A DNA stretch of 64,000 nt from Turnera subulata (taxonomy: Eukaryota; Streptophyta; Magnoliopsida; Malpighiales; Passifloraceae). How positions within the stretch are numbered: the stretch's first letter is position 1; every line of letters begins with the position of its first letter. This document shows positions 12,287-25,206 of this stretch, piece after piece. The notes beneath the pieces are model-generated. The model saw only the letters and a list, made by a program, of their open reading frames with translations, ran no database searches and was not told the DNA's origin. The stretch is from NCBI GenBank assembly GCA_028386065.3, contig JAKUCV010004275.1, positions 26,501 through 90,500 of the forward strand, given 5' to 3'. The translations under genes and the position numbers were made by a program.

Positions 12287-15200
12287 TCATATGTCCTTTG
12301 TCCTATCATCAAATACTTGCTGAACAGCTTGCGGCAGATTCAACACTATCTCTGCATATGCTGAAATGAAGCAGCAGGGAATAAGTTAGCTGAAACATAG
12401 AAGTCAATTAGATGCTGTTGCAAGGAAAAGAAACTACAGCATGCTCAAAAATATATATATATCTTGCACTCTGAACAATGGAATCAACAGAGCAAAAACA
12501 GAATCTGAAACCAAACTAATACTAGCTTAAACATGCATGAAAAGCCAAGCTCAGGAATATCAATGAAAAAGAGAAGCTAAGCCTCCAAATAGACATAATC
12601 AAACCCAGTTATCAAGTTCTACAAAACATCGAAGTTACTCTGAAACAGCATTTCGGGCTTGCTATGCAAAAACAATATGGTCCGCTAGATGGTAATTGCC
12701 ACCCAATGGTGCACCTTTTTAGGGTGCCATTCTTTAAGTTTTGGAAATGCGAAAGAGTGCCCCAGAGTGTAAGAAATTCACGCTTACCAAACAGGAAGTA
12801 TGCAACCTTACTTTAGGTTCATTGACCAAAGATTCTCATAAACAAAACCATACAACCTTCCACCCTTGCAAGTAAAGGAAATCATGACTTTTACTTTCTC
12901 AACGGCAGATTTACTTTTTGTACTCCCCTTCCCAGATAAGGACAAGAGCAAGTGACTAAAAGACCACGGTAAAGTAGCAGCTGTCTATTGCAGTCTCAAG
13001 GTGATGAATATAAAAATTCAATATTTAAGGAAAGTAAAACCTTCTGGTAAGCTCATTGTTCGCAAAGCGTCTTCCGCATAAGACAAGCGAGCTCGACTTG
13101 ACTGACTTCCCGGAGCTTCATTTCTCTTGAACTGGTTCATTGGCCACGCAGTGACTCTGGCTCGCATTGGAAGTACAGAAATGAGGTCTGCATATTTAAG
13201 GCTAACTGTTACCCTGCTGCAACCATAAAATTAAAGATCAGGTTACGTGTATATCAGGTACAGAGTTCATTTCCAGCGCAATAAAAATCAAGATCTAGAA
13301 ACATGTAAATTTTCCAGATCTCTGGAACTTTGTCCTACCAGTGTTATTTTTTTTAAAAAAGAAAAGCATTTTTCTCTCATTAAAATCTTGCACATGCAAC
13401 TAAGACTACAAAAATTTTTTAGAGAGAAAAGTTGCCCACAAGCCCCGAACTTCTCTTAATCAACTGAAAAGATAATTGAAACATGAGGGGGTATGGATGG
13501 CTATGATACAGCTCCCCTATCTGCAAAATGCAAATTGATATGAAAAAAAAGGGTATAATATATGCAGCACCTAAAAGAATACCAACCAATCAACATAGTC
13601 GATCACAAATTCTATCATATGGTATGGAAGGCTATGATACAGCTCCCCGATCTGATTGCCGTATAACTCTTTAATAAGCCTAACCTGCAGGACAATGGGG
13701 ATGAAGTTAAGTTGAGACAGGAAAATTTTTAACAACTTAAGCATGTACTTCAAGAAGCAGAAAGTTTATAGCTTCGAGAAGCTGATCTAAACTCCAGCCA
13801 ACAATCAGATGTGGCATTCAGTCACCACTATGGTTTCCATCAAACAACCAAATATTGGGATCAAGCTTTGACCATTAAGGAGGCTCCCCTTAGTTGTGGC
13901 CATTCAATCAGAGGAAAGAAAGTGGTTAAGACATCATCAAAAGGAATGTATTCTAAGATGTTCAAATAAGCCCTTGAATAAATTTGCTAGCTTTAGTCAA
14001 TAGAAAGATTTGGTTAAAATAGAAGCACAGGCCATAATGTATTACATGCAGGCAACTGCATGGATTACATGCAGAGCCATATAATTATGCCCTGCATATG
14101 TAGCTAATATAAAAGTTTTTTCAATCCATTCTAAATTCACAAAAGTTAGCATGGGCTAAAGAAAGTTACTTCAGAAACCAAAGAAAGAAACTGAATTGAT
14201 TCTAGACAACATATCAGATTTATCAAGGGACACATCACAAGTAGCTCAAACAAAATTAACCAACACTCGTAGTATCCACTGGCGTATTAAAGTTCAAACA
14301 TGAACTCATCTAAGAGTACCTGTTCCCTTCTATCCACATAAGCCTGCAGAAGTTCCCCTATGAAATCTATAAATCTCTGTAAGCAAGAGAAGGGGGAACG
14401 AGAATGAGAACAGGTTTGATATCCGAGCATAATGAAGCTGAAGAGGAAATGACACAATCAAAATTACCATAGCATTGGATGAAAGTAGATCATTTTCTGC
14501 TTCACGTATTGGCAGAAAGAAAGGTATTGTATGCTCGAGGACAGTCATTTTTTCCAGGAATGACTTGCTCTCAAGCACGCAGTGGTATAACTCACAGGGT
14601 TCCCCTGCAAACGATCAAGAAAGAAGAATCAGCTATCCCGTTGCACTAGGCAACAGGTAATATCAACCAAAAGATACAATAGCACAGAAGTTAGTAGTAC
14701 TTCTCTATTGACCATTAAAACATGTTTTTGCATTTGAGTTGATGACCCAGAAGGTGTAACACTTCTTTATTTTTTTCCAAAGCATCACTTCACCAATCAA
14801 AATGCAAGATAGCTATGTCAGAGAACCGAAATAAAACCTTCCTCGCCAAGAACACACAGTAACTAGAAGTGCATGCCTGCAGGTGTTTTCTTTCCATTCT
14901 CATGCTGATCCAAATGAAAGACAGTCACTACAATGATATAACTATGTTTCTCAGCCAAACTGCAAATGCAACAACCATATTGTAAAAGGAGACATAACAG
15001 CTGCAACATGCAGCCATGAGAGCAAAGAAATATTTCCGCATGCAACATGAAATGTGCACCAAACCAGCGACCATTTCAGAAGGTAATAATACTGCAACAG
15101 TGTTTAGAAATACCTGCAAAAGAGGTCTCATATTGAATGCCAATTCTTGCCCCTTCCAAACAACAAATTATCTGTTCACATAAGAATGTAATGGTCAATA

Positions 15201-16847
15201 ATTGCAAATGCAGGAACAGTGAGCAAAATTTACACACAGAAAATGCAAGATGGATAATTCTCCATTTAAATTTAAAGGCGCATGTGAAACAAAAAATGGA
15301 CCAATATTGGGAACATCTTGGAAGTGGCAATTGGAGGGACAGTGAGGTAGTTGGGGTATCCAGAGATAAAGAACTTGCAAAGTAATCAACGAGCTTTAAA
15401 AAGAAAAAAAAAAGCAAAGGGAATAAGATAAAAGATATAAACAAGAAGCACCAAAGAGAGATGCGCCATGTCTCTCATCATTAAAGATTTTGTAAATGCC
15501 ATTTTCCAAATCAATTTTGTATCACTGATTATGCGGCATTGTCTACTAGTACTGGAACAGTAAGTCCTACATTTGAAAAGTGGCATATGTTACTAATAGA
15601 AAATACCACCTTGCTTCCAACTCTATATGTAATTTTATCCTCAGAATCATGATCCAGCACCGTATTTGTGCCCCCCACCATCGCTTTCCTGTCAACCTCC
15701 ATGTGAACCTACAAAATTGTAGGACAACATATTTCAAACTCAAGCATAGCCAATGTGAAGCACAAAACAACATTGATGATTTATTTGATCTTATCCATGT
15801 TTCCCTCCTCTAACTTCAAAACTGAATTACGAAACCGTAGTAAATCCAACAACCCAAAAGCAAACAAGGGAACAGTACCCTCTCTCTTATCGTAGCCAAT
15901 AACCCATCATTCCATTCATCACCGTCTAAACAAACCTCTGCAATAAAACCATAAGAAAAGCACATTTTTACTCGAGGCACACAAGAGAACAACACCTATG
16001 CCCAAACTAAAAATTAACGCGCAAAATGACAGAAGGATGGAGTGAAGTAAAAAAGACAGATCATGTACAAACAAATCAAACAGTCATAAAGGCTTCCTAT
16101 GAGCTGTACATTGAAAGATACCTCGTGTTTGGGAAGCTCGTGCAGCTTCAAATTCTTTCTGCAGACGCTCGAATATCATCTTATCAGAATCCCTACCAAA
16201 ACCAAACTAATCCAATCCATTTAGAGCCTAAACACTCAAGAACCATCAACATCAATCCATTAATAGAAATTTCAATCTATGCACAATCTAGAGCCACAAG
16301 CCAAAAAGTCCAGTAAGGTACAGTTTCTAAGAATCTTACAATACCTAGAAAGACGCTCCGCCAACTCCGCATGTCTCTTCAGAACATTCGAAACTGCCAC
16401 GGATCAAGGAGATTTTCAGTTCTTCGAAATTCGACAGGAAACGCACAACAGAGAAACAAATAGCGAAAAACAGATAAATGATCAGTACATCTGGCCCGTG
16501 TAGTCTCCAATCGGATATCCTCCTCCGGCATAAAATTCTGTCCAAACAACAAAAAGCAGCAAAAAAAACCTAAACAGTTAAATCACAAAAAACGCACAAG
16601 CCAGCTACATTTTCCAAAACCTAGCAGCTCACTATCACTTCCACAGTTACTGAATCTGAAAACAAATTCACTAAAACCGAACGTAAAATGAGGAAATTCT
16701 CCGGAGAATAGGAGCGATTACCACGTCACCGTAAGGACAGAGGGCGATGGAATCGAGCGGGAAGCTGAGCTCGCGACAATAGTCGCCGCCGGGAATAGGA
16801 TTCTTCTTAGGTCTCTTCCGCGGCAGCTCTTCGCCGTCGCTGTCCAT
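12287..16847 (-). CDS. CENPO: Centromere protein O (CENP-O/Mcm21) homologue, 12 exons
   Basis: This is a predicted inner-kinetochore (CCAN) component. Exons from 5' to 3': 16847-16722, 16537-16489, 16393-16345, 16192-16122, 15937-15879, 15708-15610, 15171-15114, 14604-14468, 14376-14320, 13684-13587, 13216-13041, 12360-12287. They join without any frame break to 350 residues. The protein starts M-D-S-D-G-E-E, has a charged helical stretch (about residues 56-80, probable coiled coil), then conserved blocks such as C-C-L-E-G-A-R-I-G and E-L-Y-H-S-L-P-Y-H-M, and ends D-D-R-T-K-D-I. These match the Arabidopsis CENP-O family protein (At5g10710) from memory. The exon 10/11 junction has a tandem gcagcag acceptor, which may give two products differing by one residue. 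The other exon tracts are too short to recognise singly; recognition rests on the joined protein. Confidence 0.8.
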
Positions 16848-19071
16848 TTGATTCTACTGCAATTCACGCAACAGGATCGTCGTTGTGTTTTGGGGAAGAA
16901 TAGAAGAGAGAGAGAGAGAGAGAGAGAGAGGAATAAGAAGAAGAGGAAAAGTTAGTTTGAAGTTGAGACGGAGCGGGTGGGGGGGCACCCGAACTTATGG
17001 GGTGCTTTTGGGCTATAAAACCGGCGGGTAAGACAGAACCTAGAAATGCCGGGTCCGGGTTTTCGACCCGTCCTTCTCGTGCTTTGGCCTTTCGGTTTAT
17101 TTGGGAATTCGGGAGCTTCTTCTGTCTTCTAATCTATGTAAAGGGGCGGTTCGGCCTGACCCAAGATTATTTGGGAGTTTTGTAAGCACCTCCTCTTATG
17201 TAAAATTGCCATATAAGAATTTAAAATTTTTAATGTTTTTAAAAATTGTATAATATCATGTTTTTAAAAAACATCATGATTATTCGCCTTTAGGTGTATT
17301 GCTTAGTAGGATAAGGCGAATTCACCAACTTACAAGTAAAAGATCTATAAAGATATCTCTAAAGAAAATTCTTTTGGGACAATTAATGGAATATATGTAG
17401 AGTAGAAGGTAAATAACGAGAACAAAAGATAATTATATTTGATTTTTTTTTTGTGTAAAAATTATATTTGAAATTTTAAATACATCATGCATCACATCAA
17501 AGTGATATATCTGTCTTGCTCAAAAAAGTGATATATCTATCATTACTTTCATAGCACTGCTATAACAAAAATAGTAATAGAAATAAGTAAACACCTCGTT
17601 AATAATTTTGAATAAAAGTGATTTGACAATTTGAATCATACTATTTTATAACATTACATTATGAAATACAAAGCTATCATTAAAAAAATTCATATCAGCA
17701 AATGACTAGATCATTACCCCACATAGCCGTGATAGTATATTTTTCCATGAATCAAATTTGGCCAGTGAACCGGGAAAAGAAAAGATTACTCGTATCTGGG
17801 CAAATTATTAAGAGTAGAAAAATTTTTACCAAAAAAAAAGAGTAGAAAAATTAAAACAAAATATTAAATAAAAAACGGCAGAAATAGCAAGTAAACACGT
17901 TTTTACACTTAAAAAAAAAACACAAGGCGAGAGCAACCGAGAGAGAAGAGTTCGATTCGAAGAGAGAGAGGGAGAGGGAGGAAAAAAAAAACCATTTGGG
18001 GAGAGAGAGAGGAAGAAAGAAAGAAGAGAGACATATAAGCGAAAGGGAAAAAATAAAAATAAAATAAAAATAAAGAGAGAGAGAGAGACAGAGAGGAAAA
18101 CTAATAGCAGCGATCGAGCTGCACAAAGCAGAGGAGAGCTCTTCCCTTACACACACAAATCACCAAAGCAAATGCACTCAAATTGAAAAACACAAACACA
18201 AACACACAAACATAGATTTTCTAGCGCCAAAGAATCGAACAAAGCCCCCCCTTACCCAAGTGACTCGACTCTCGATTCTTTTCTTTTTTTGGCCTCCTCC
18301 CTGCAATTGGTGAAGTGGGTTCAGGTCAGAGCTCAATCAATTCCTACTCTCTCGACTTCACTTTTTGCACCCTTCATTGTGCTTTTTTGCCTTCCCTGCA
18401 ATTCCAATTTTTTGGGTTGTTTTTTTTTTGTTTCTTTTTTTTTGTTTTGTTTTTGCGTGTCTCTGCAATTCGTGCTCTGTTCTTAACTCAATCCACCCAA
18501 CTCTACTGATCTCTCTCGTTTAACTTCAATTCCCCGAATTTGAAGTTTCTAGCTTTTGAATTCCTGTGCAAGAATTTTGAAACCCAGCCGTTTGTTTTTC
18601 AATTGGTGCAGTGACGTAAATTCGCGGTTCGTGACGTCCGTGTGTCGTCGAGTTCGGTGATTTGAAGTTAGGGTTTTGATTTGTCGCGCATTTGAATTGT
18701 TTCGGTTTGGGTTTGGGGTTTTAGATTAGCTGGTTGAGTTGATTTGATCTCTAGGGTTTTGGTCTTGTTTTGCGAGGATGAGATTTGGGTTTGCATTGTG
18801 TGGGATATGGGAGGGCGGGGTTCGGGTTGTTTGGAAATGGAAATAACCCTGTCCTGGTGGGAATTGAGGGTTTTTGTGATTTGGGTGCACAATGTTTTGA
18901 GTGTTCTTCTGTCCGAGTTGTGCAGAGGTTTGAGTTTTGATTTGCATTTTCGTGATATGTGGGGGTTTGAATTTGCTGCTGGAGACGAGGGTAAGAGGAG
19001 TTGGTAGTGCAATCAAGGGTTTGGCGCTTCTACTGTTCTTTTGAATGTTGTATGAATCTATTTTTTGAGAA
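16848..19071. other. Divergent promoter region, CENP-O and ADA1
   Basis: Contains the upstream regions of two genes transcribed away from each other. There is a (ga)n run at about 16905-16930 near the CENP-O start and purine-rich tracts at 17940-18090. The last 0.7 kb before ADA1 is probably its leader, possibly with an intron. No coding region supported. Confidence 0.5.
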
Positions 19072-20331
19072 ATGCAACCTCAGCAGGGCTCCAGAATTGA
19101 TCTGGTTGAATTGAGGACTCAAATAGTTAAGAAGATTGGGGCTGAGAGGTCCAAGAAGTATTTCTTTTACTTGAATAGGTTTTTGAATCAGAAGCTGAGC
19201 AAGAGCGAGTTTGACAAGTCATGTTTTCGGTTACTTGGTAGGGAGAATCTACCGCTGCACAATCAGTTTATACGCTCCATCTTGAAGAATGCATGTCAAG
19301 CTAAGACACCTCCACCAGTTTACGAGGCGGGACCCGCAAAACCTTCGATCCAGACGGCAAAAGGTTCATCTGGCAGAGAAGCAGGACATGATCAAAGTGG
19401 GTCCATTGTTCCAAATCAGAATCAAAATGTGCCCATTTGGTCAAATGGAGTTTTGCCAGTTTCCCCGCGAAAGGTTAGGTCGGGGATGCGTGACCGGAAG
19501 ATCAGAGATAGGCCTAGCCCGCTCGGCCCTAATGGGAAAGTTGATTTTGTCCCTCATCAGGCAACTGGTGCAGAAGATAGTGGCAACAAGATCATTATGG
19601 AAAATGGACAACTGCCTCCATGTGACTACCAGAGACCGTTGCAACATCTTCAAACAGTTGCAGAGCAACCTGAGGATGAAAAGGAGGGATCCGTCCAACA
19701 CTCTATTCAAAAACAAGTAACACATAGCAGAGATCGAATGGCTTTTGAGGAAGATGGGGAGGAGGTAGAACAAGCAAACCATCAGAGCTTCTCCAGAAGT
19801 CCTCTTCTTGCACCTTTGGGTATTCCATTTTGTTCGGCTAGTACAGGAGGGGCCCACAAAGTTACACCAACGCCTAGCAGTAGTGGCTATTTTGTTAGCT
19901 ATTATGACAGTGGTGGATTGTCTGATACAGAGATGCTGAGAAAACGTATGGAGCAGATTGCTGCTGCACAAGGACTTGGAGGAGTTTCATTGGAATGTGC
20001 TAATGTATTGAATAACATGCTGGATGTGTACTTGAAGAGGTTGATCAAGTCTTGTGTTGAGTTGGTTGGAGCACGGTCTACACATGACCCAAGAAAGCAC
20101 CCTGTTCATAAGCAGCAGGGTCAGGGCAAACTCGTCAATGGCATGTGGCCTAGCAACCACTTCCATATGCAGAATACTGGTGGGCCTGCTGACGTTTTGC
20201 AGGAACAGAGGCCTCACCATTCAATTTCGCTGCTAGATTTCAAAGTTGCCATGGAGTTAAATCCACAGCAACTTGGTGAAGATTGGCCATTGCTGCTGGA
20301 GAAAATCTGTATGCATGCGTTCGAGGACTGA
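19072..20331 (+). CDS. ADA1: SAGA complex subunit ADA1 (Hfi1/TADA1 family)
   Basis: It is a predicted structural subunit of the SAGA histone acetyltransferase co-activator, acting in the nucleus. A single exon encodes 419 residues. The N-terminus (about residues 8-75: I-D-L-V-E-L-R-T-Q-I, K-Y-F-F-Y-L-N-R-F, L-S-K-S-E-F-D-K, L-H-N-Q-F-I-R-S-I-L) is the characteristic SAGA-Tad1 region. The middle is low-complexity and polar, and a second conserved part lies near 285-345 (L-R-K-R-M-E-Q-I-A, V-Y-L-K-R-L-I-K-S-C-V). The first in-frame ATG follows a leader without in-frame coding potential. It is similar to the intronless Arabidopsis genes At2g24530 and At4g31440 from memory. Confidence 0.85.
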   Translation: MQPQQGSRIDLVELRTQIVKKIGAERSKKYFFYLNRFLNQKLSKSEFDKSCFRLLGRENLPLHNQFIRSILKNACQAKTPPPVYEAGPAKPSIQTAKGSSGREAGHDQSGSIVPNQNQNVPIWSNGVLPVSPRKVRSGMRDRKIRDRPSPLGPNGKVDFVPHQATGAEDSGNKIIMENGQLPPCDYQRPLQHLQTVAEQPEDEKEGSVQHSIQKQVTHSRDRMAFEEDGEEVEQANHQSFSRSPLLAPLGIPFCSASTGGAHKVTPTPSSSGYFVSYYDSGGLSDTEMLRKRMEQIAAAQGLGGVSLECANVLNNMLDVYLKRLIKSCVELVGARSTHDPRKHPVHKQQGQGKLVNGMWPSNHFHMQNTGGPADVLQEQRPHHSISLLDFKVAMELNPQQLGEDWPLLLEKICMHAFED

Positions 20332-22847
20332 GATTGTTTCTTGAAGACTTTGTTTATCCTAAAGGTGTAATTGGGTCGGCCTGTACTGTTTCATAGGGCT
20401 GGGCAACTCTTGTGATATTGTTGATGTACCCAATTCTGTTCATATGCCCGGGATGACCCAGACAACCTGCCTTTGGATGAAGCTTGGCCCTTGGAGGATG
20501 AAATCATGGGATTGAGCAATGTCTGTATTCCCTGCTATGGGTCAAGAAATGATCTAGCAGCAATCAGTCTCTGGGGATGTTTCAAATAGGATGCCCATGA
20601 TTGGCTGCTCTGTTGTACGATAAGCATTGATGTTGGCTGTATTTTGCCATGCTTGAGATCTCAAGTTCTTTTGTATAATGTACGGCCAGCAAAGAGGAAG
20701 TCAAAAGACAGTTTTGCAGGATACTTAATGTGTAGCTTGGTGAAAGGTAAAATCACTGGTGTAAGAGCTGCAATAGTGCTCTTTATGTATTTTTAAAATC
20801 TGAATTGATTGGCATTTCAATATTAATAACACATTGATATCATTGGCTTGTCTTTAATATTCTTAACTTCATTCCTCAACTGATGCTTGCAAAACGTATC
20901 TGTCCCTTGCTCTTCGTTCTACCGAGGTTGCAACTTGATGGCAACCTAGATACAAGGTTATAGTCTCTACTTCTCATTGGCACTTAGAACAGGACAGCTG
21001 CTTGATCAAATCTGTTGGGAGATAATGTTAGAAAAAAAAAAGTGATGATCCATGCTAATGTTACCAGAAGAGGAAGAAAAGAAAGTTGTTGACAGACATT
21101 CTTTAAGTTCCAAGAGAAAAGGTGAGTCTGTACTTGAAAGTTGCCAATCTCTTGAGACAAGCTGGGGGACAAACCAGGGAACTTTTCAAACGTTGTAAGT
21201 ACACAATGGAATGTCCGCATTACCCTGATTCTGTACATATACTGCACGTAATCAGTGAGGTGTCGCTGAATTCTTTCGCTGGTACGGAAAAAGTAGGCGA
21301 TTCTGTGAGCGTCTAAGGATTTGTAAACATGGGATAGTTGCAATGGGTTATGGGTGTACGGATACAAATCGGTGACTCGTTTGTTATTCCAGTTCCCGCC
21401 CATTTTTGGAGATTTTCAGTTAACGCATGGCCATGGTGGAGGGCAAAATAGTATCTAACATCTGCTAAACTGCTATGGACAAAGGCTCACAAACCTTATT
21501 TTTGCAAATTCACTGCATGGGCAGTTTGTTGTGTGCATTATCTTGTACAGTGTGTGTTAACTATTACTCTAACCTTTGGCATTGAAACATTAAACTACTA
21601 GTACATGGGCAGTTGTCATTAGTTGCTGCAAACACCGACTACCAACTGGCTTACTGTCCTAAGCATTCATTAGAAAAGCTCTTCCTTCATTTGTAGCATC
21701 TGTGTTTAGTTTCGAGATTAGGGATCTTTCAGAATTTCAACGTTATATCAAGTACTTAAAGCATGACCCGTTGTTGGTCCATTGGGATAGAATAATTCCT
21801 TGTGATGATTATATGATATATACGAACCTACTGCATCAAGTTCATCATCATAGGCTAATACCGCCTTGATTTTTTAACGAAATACTTAAATCATTCTGTT
21901 CTAACCTTTTTCGAGTTGTCCCTTAACTTTTAACATCTTTCGTGCGGCTTGAACTCGACGGATAGACGTAGACTTATACCACTGCAACCATAGGGACATA
22001 TGGGGACTCTTATGTTCCCTGTACTTCTACCTTCATTTTTTAAGTGACCACCACGAATATGTTGGGTGGGGGTCCATGGCAGAGAATAGTTGTCTCTTGA
22101 ACCAACACTCTGCCTAGTTATGTTATTAACCGGTAAAAAAGACACTTTTAATTAAAGAAATGAAGATTCTTCCTGTGATTGGAAGAATGAAGCATTAGCT
22201 CATGAACTTATCCAGTTTGCTTTCTTTCTGGTTTATTAGCAGTGTTTAATAGGCCACTTGCTTAGTAATGATTGCTTATTGAAGGGGATCCCATCTTCTC
22301 ACTTTCCTTGCAGTAGGACATCATAAGCTCTTTTCTGCATAGAACAAGCCAACATGTGGTCATTTTAAAATGTTATCTGCCTGGGAAAAGATACGAAGGT
22401 TGGCTTCATACCAGGTCACCGAGTTTAACATCATTTCTTAGGGAGCGCAAAGATCTCTGTATTTCCTAGGGTGAGCAATCTAGTAGAATAACTTTGTCTG
22501 TTTGATTAGACCAACAAGACCTCAAAGGCAATACGAGAATCAGCAGACATAAAAATTTCTTGAAATTCTCAGCCAACATAAAAATTCCTTAAAGTATAGC
22601 CAGCCAAAGACAACAGAGTGTAGGACGACCGTATTAAAGGGCACAAAGACCTGTGAGTAATTTTCATAGTTTCTAGTCGACAGACTTCTTGTTGAAACAT
22701 CAGTTTCTGGATTTATAGTTGTTTAAATGGAAGAGGATATATATGTACATGAAATGAAATACTTGTAAGGAAAGACGAAGAGCAGACTTAATTTTGTACA
22801 AAATTAAAATGTCAGTCTCCTTCATCCAATCCATATTATTGGTTGAA
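20332..22847. other. Spacer between convergent ADA1 and RING genes
   Basis: The first several hundred bases are probably the ADA1 3' UTR. The remainder is AT-rich sequence with only short frames resembling no protein; no repeat structure was resolved. Confidence 0.45.
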
Positions 22848-25206
22848 TTATGAGGATGAGGGCAATGATGATGATGACGACGAAGACGGTGCTGCTGATG
22901 CCTTGCAAATGGGACACCAATTCTTCATTCTAAGCCATTGTTGAATGCAGACAACATGATACCTGTGCTCACATTTCAACCTACCTGTTTCATCTCCAAC
23001 AACATATTCCTCCTGCAGCATAGGAAAGAAAAAATATCAGTATGAGGCAATACAAATCAGTAAGCATACAGGCAATGAATGGATGATGTCCTTCATCATC
23101 AGATGAAAACTAAAATGAAAACCAAGTCTTTGCAAAACTTTTCCAAGCTAGATTGACCTAATTCACGGGCTTAGAGAACAAATTATGATTGGTTAAGCAT
23201 AATAAGTGCCAAATGCAGGTCCAGAGTCAGCATTCTTTACAGGCCCTCAGCAGTTTGAATTGGCATCAGAAAAGCTAAATCTGATCCGAGACATATAAAA
23301 ATAAGCTAAATGATCAAGAAAATAAATAAGTAAATAGAAGGGAGAAACCTGGCAGATACTGCATTTGACATCATCCTTGTTGCCACAATGGCCTCCAGTG
23401 GTATCTTCCACAGGAGGTGGTTGATGGATGCTAGCCTTGATACATTCTGACAATTCTTCCTCGGATAGTGCTGTGCACACGGTACCCATCCTTTCTTCCA
23501 AAGCTAGTAGTTCCTGTTAAAATGGGAGTAAAATGCAACACAATTGGATAAGCTGAAGACAACATTATTTAGAAGAAAGTGTAATATAGAAACTTCAGAA
23601 AAGACAAAATAAGAAACAAAGGACAAGTAAATGCTGGAACAAAACCTCATATGACATATTGTCAATATCAAGTCTCATGTCCCTATGCTGGTCGTGGAAG
23701 TTTAGTCCATTTAGGAACAAGTTGGCCTCCAGAACAAGCAATTGCTGGAAAGAACAAAAGTGTCAGAGCCAACAGTATAAACAGGTGATGAGGGAGGCCA
23801 ACTATATTATGTACCTCATATGTTAGCTCTTCATCATGTTCAATCCTCTCAAGTGCCAATAGTACCTGTAAGATATTAACCAGAAAAAAGATCTATCAGT
23901 TCTGTATCCCTATCAGTTTGCAAAATGACTGGGCATCACATAAAAGGAAAACTAAAGCCAGGATACAATAGGGAAGGCAGCAAACTCATAAAGCATAAGA
24001 CATGCTGAATACCTCAGCAATTCCATCCATATTGTACCGCCTGAAACTATCACGATTCACTATAGATCGGCCATTCCCCAATTCAGCTGGACTGGATGGC
24101 CTAATACCACGCAGACTCTCATTCCCACTACCAGGTCGACCATAAGGACTTGGACGGCTTGAAGAGCTCTCCACAGAGAAATGATGTGACTGAGTAGGAG
24201 CATTCAGATCAAAAGGTAAATCAAGTTGAGGCATTTGAGAAATGACATGGCACTCTTCAGGAGGTATATTGTGCCCACTTCCTTGATTAGCAATCCTTGC
24301 CCTGGTGTAACCATTTAGAGATCTTCTTGTCCTAACTGATGGAGCACCAGTATCCCTGTTAGGATGCGCGCTTCTTGTCTGCCTAGAATCAGAAATGGAG
24401 ATGCCCAGACTAGAGCTAGACTTTCTTCCTTCTGATGATGGCCCACTAGACTTCTTCCCTCCACTAGAAGAACTAGAGTCTCCGTCACAAGTTCTCTTTT
24501 TAATCACATCTTTCTTTCTGTTGCTGTTTGAATCTGATGATGAAGAACCCGTAGAGGCAACATCTGAAGGAGAATCACATCTAAGATTTCTCATAACATA
24601 TCTGTTTGTAGTCCCACGTGTTCCTTGGCTTGCATTTCTAGATGATAATGAAATAGAAGAGCTCACTACAGAATTTGTGTTATCTAATCCTGATTTTTTG
24701 TGGAAAAGCCTACGAGATCTTGAACTTGTAGCCATACTAGAGCTTCCAGCTTCCATCGAAGGAGTCTCACCAAAGCCAGCTTCTTCAGATTCCAGGCGAA
24801 GCCCTCTTTGAATCTTTCGTGAAGGGGGTGCAAGTTCTGGAACTTCAGGTTCTTCCAGAATACTACCACTTTCTGATGAATCAGTTTCCACCTGAGAAGC
24901 CAGCTTTTTACGAGGTTCAGGAAATGATTTTCTAGGCTTATTGGTTGCAGAGCAAGACCTAGAAGAACTTCCAGCTATTTCTTTTCCAGTAGAGGAAGGG
25001 CGGAATACTGTCCTTGAGGATTTGGCTTTCTCTGAAAAGCTTATTTGCGAACCTTTGGCAGAGTTCAGTCTTCCACTGCACCCAATTCGGTTGCAAAATG
25101 GAGAATTTCGGTCTCTGCTATTAGCATTATCTCTCAAAACAACGGAAGATCCCTTTCTAGGCAAAACAAGCCCATCACCAGCTCTCTTACCAGAGTAATC
25201 ATCCAT
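22848..25206 (-). CDS. RING-H2 E3 ubiquitin ligase (RHG1A/MBR/JUL1-like), 5 exons
   Basis: It should transfer ubiquitin from an E2 to substrate proteins. Exons: 25206-24013, 23865-23815, 23744-23646, 23513-23349, 23012-22848; joined they give 557 residues. The first 400 residues are Ser/Arg-rich and disordered, as usual in this family, and end with a Q-L-D-L-P-F-D-L-N-A-P motif. A conserved helical region (L-L-A-L-E-R-I, M-S-Y-E-E-L-L-A-L-E) precedes the C-terminal RING-H2 finger. Its ligands are C499, C502, C517, H519, H522, C525, C536 and C539 (C3H2C3), all present. The exon 4/5 splice falls just after the second Cys. From memory the nearest Arabidopsis genes are At5g10650 (JUL1), At4g31450 and At5g24870. 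A 5' UTR intron is likely at about 26118-25232. Confidence 0.9.

Noticed and set aside
13571..13690. Apparent frame break at the CENP-O exon 10/11 junction
   Set aside because: Using the donor g|gttgg at 13586 with the first acceptor of gcagcag restores the frame completely, so there is no mutation.
14330..15444. Several 60-120 codon minus-strand frames between CENP-O exons
   Set aside because: They are intron read-through of the CENP-O gene; the short exons inside them are accounted for.
18668..19016. Minus-strand frames of 96-114 codons in the ADA1 leader
   Set aside because: Composed of Pro/Ser/Gln-rich nonsense opposite a G/T-rich leader; no homology.
21870..22150. Possible MITE downstream of ADA1
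   Set aside because: I looked for inverted ends and flanking duplications and found none.
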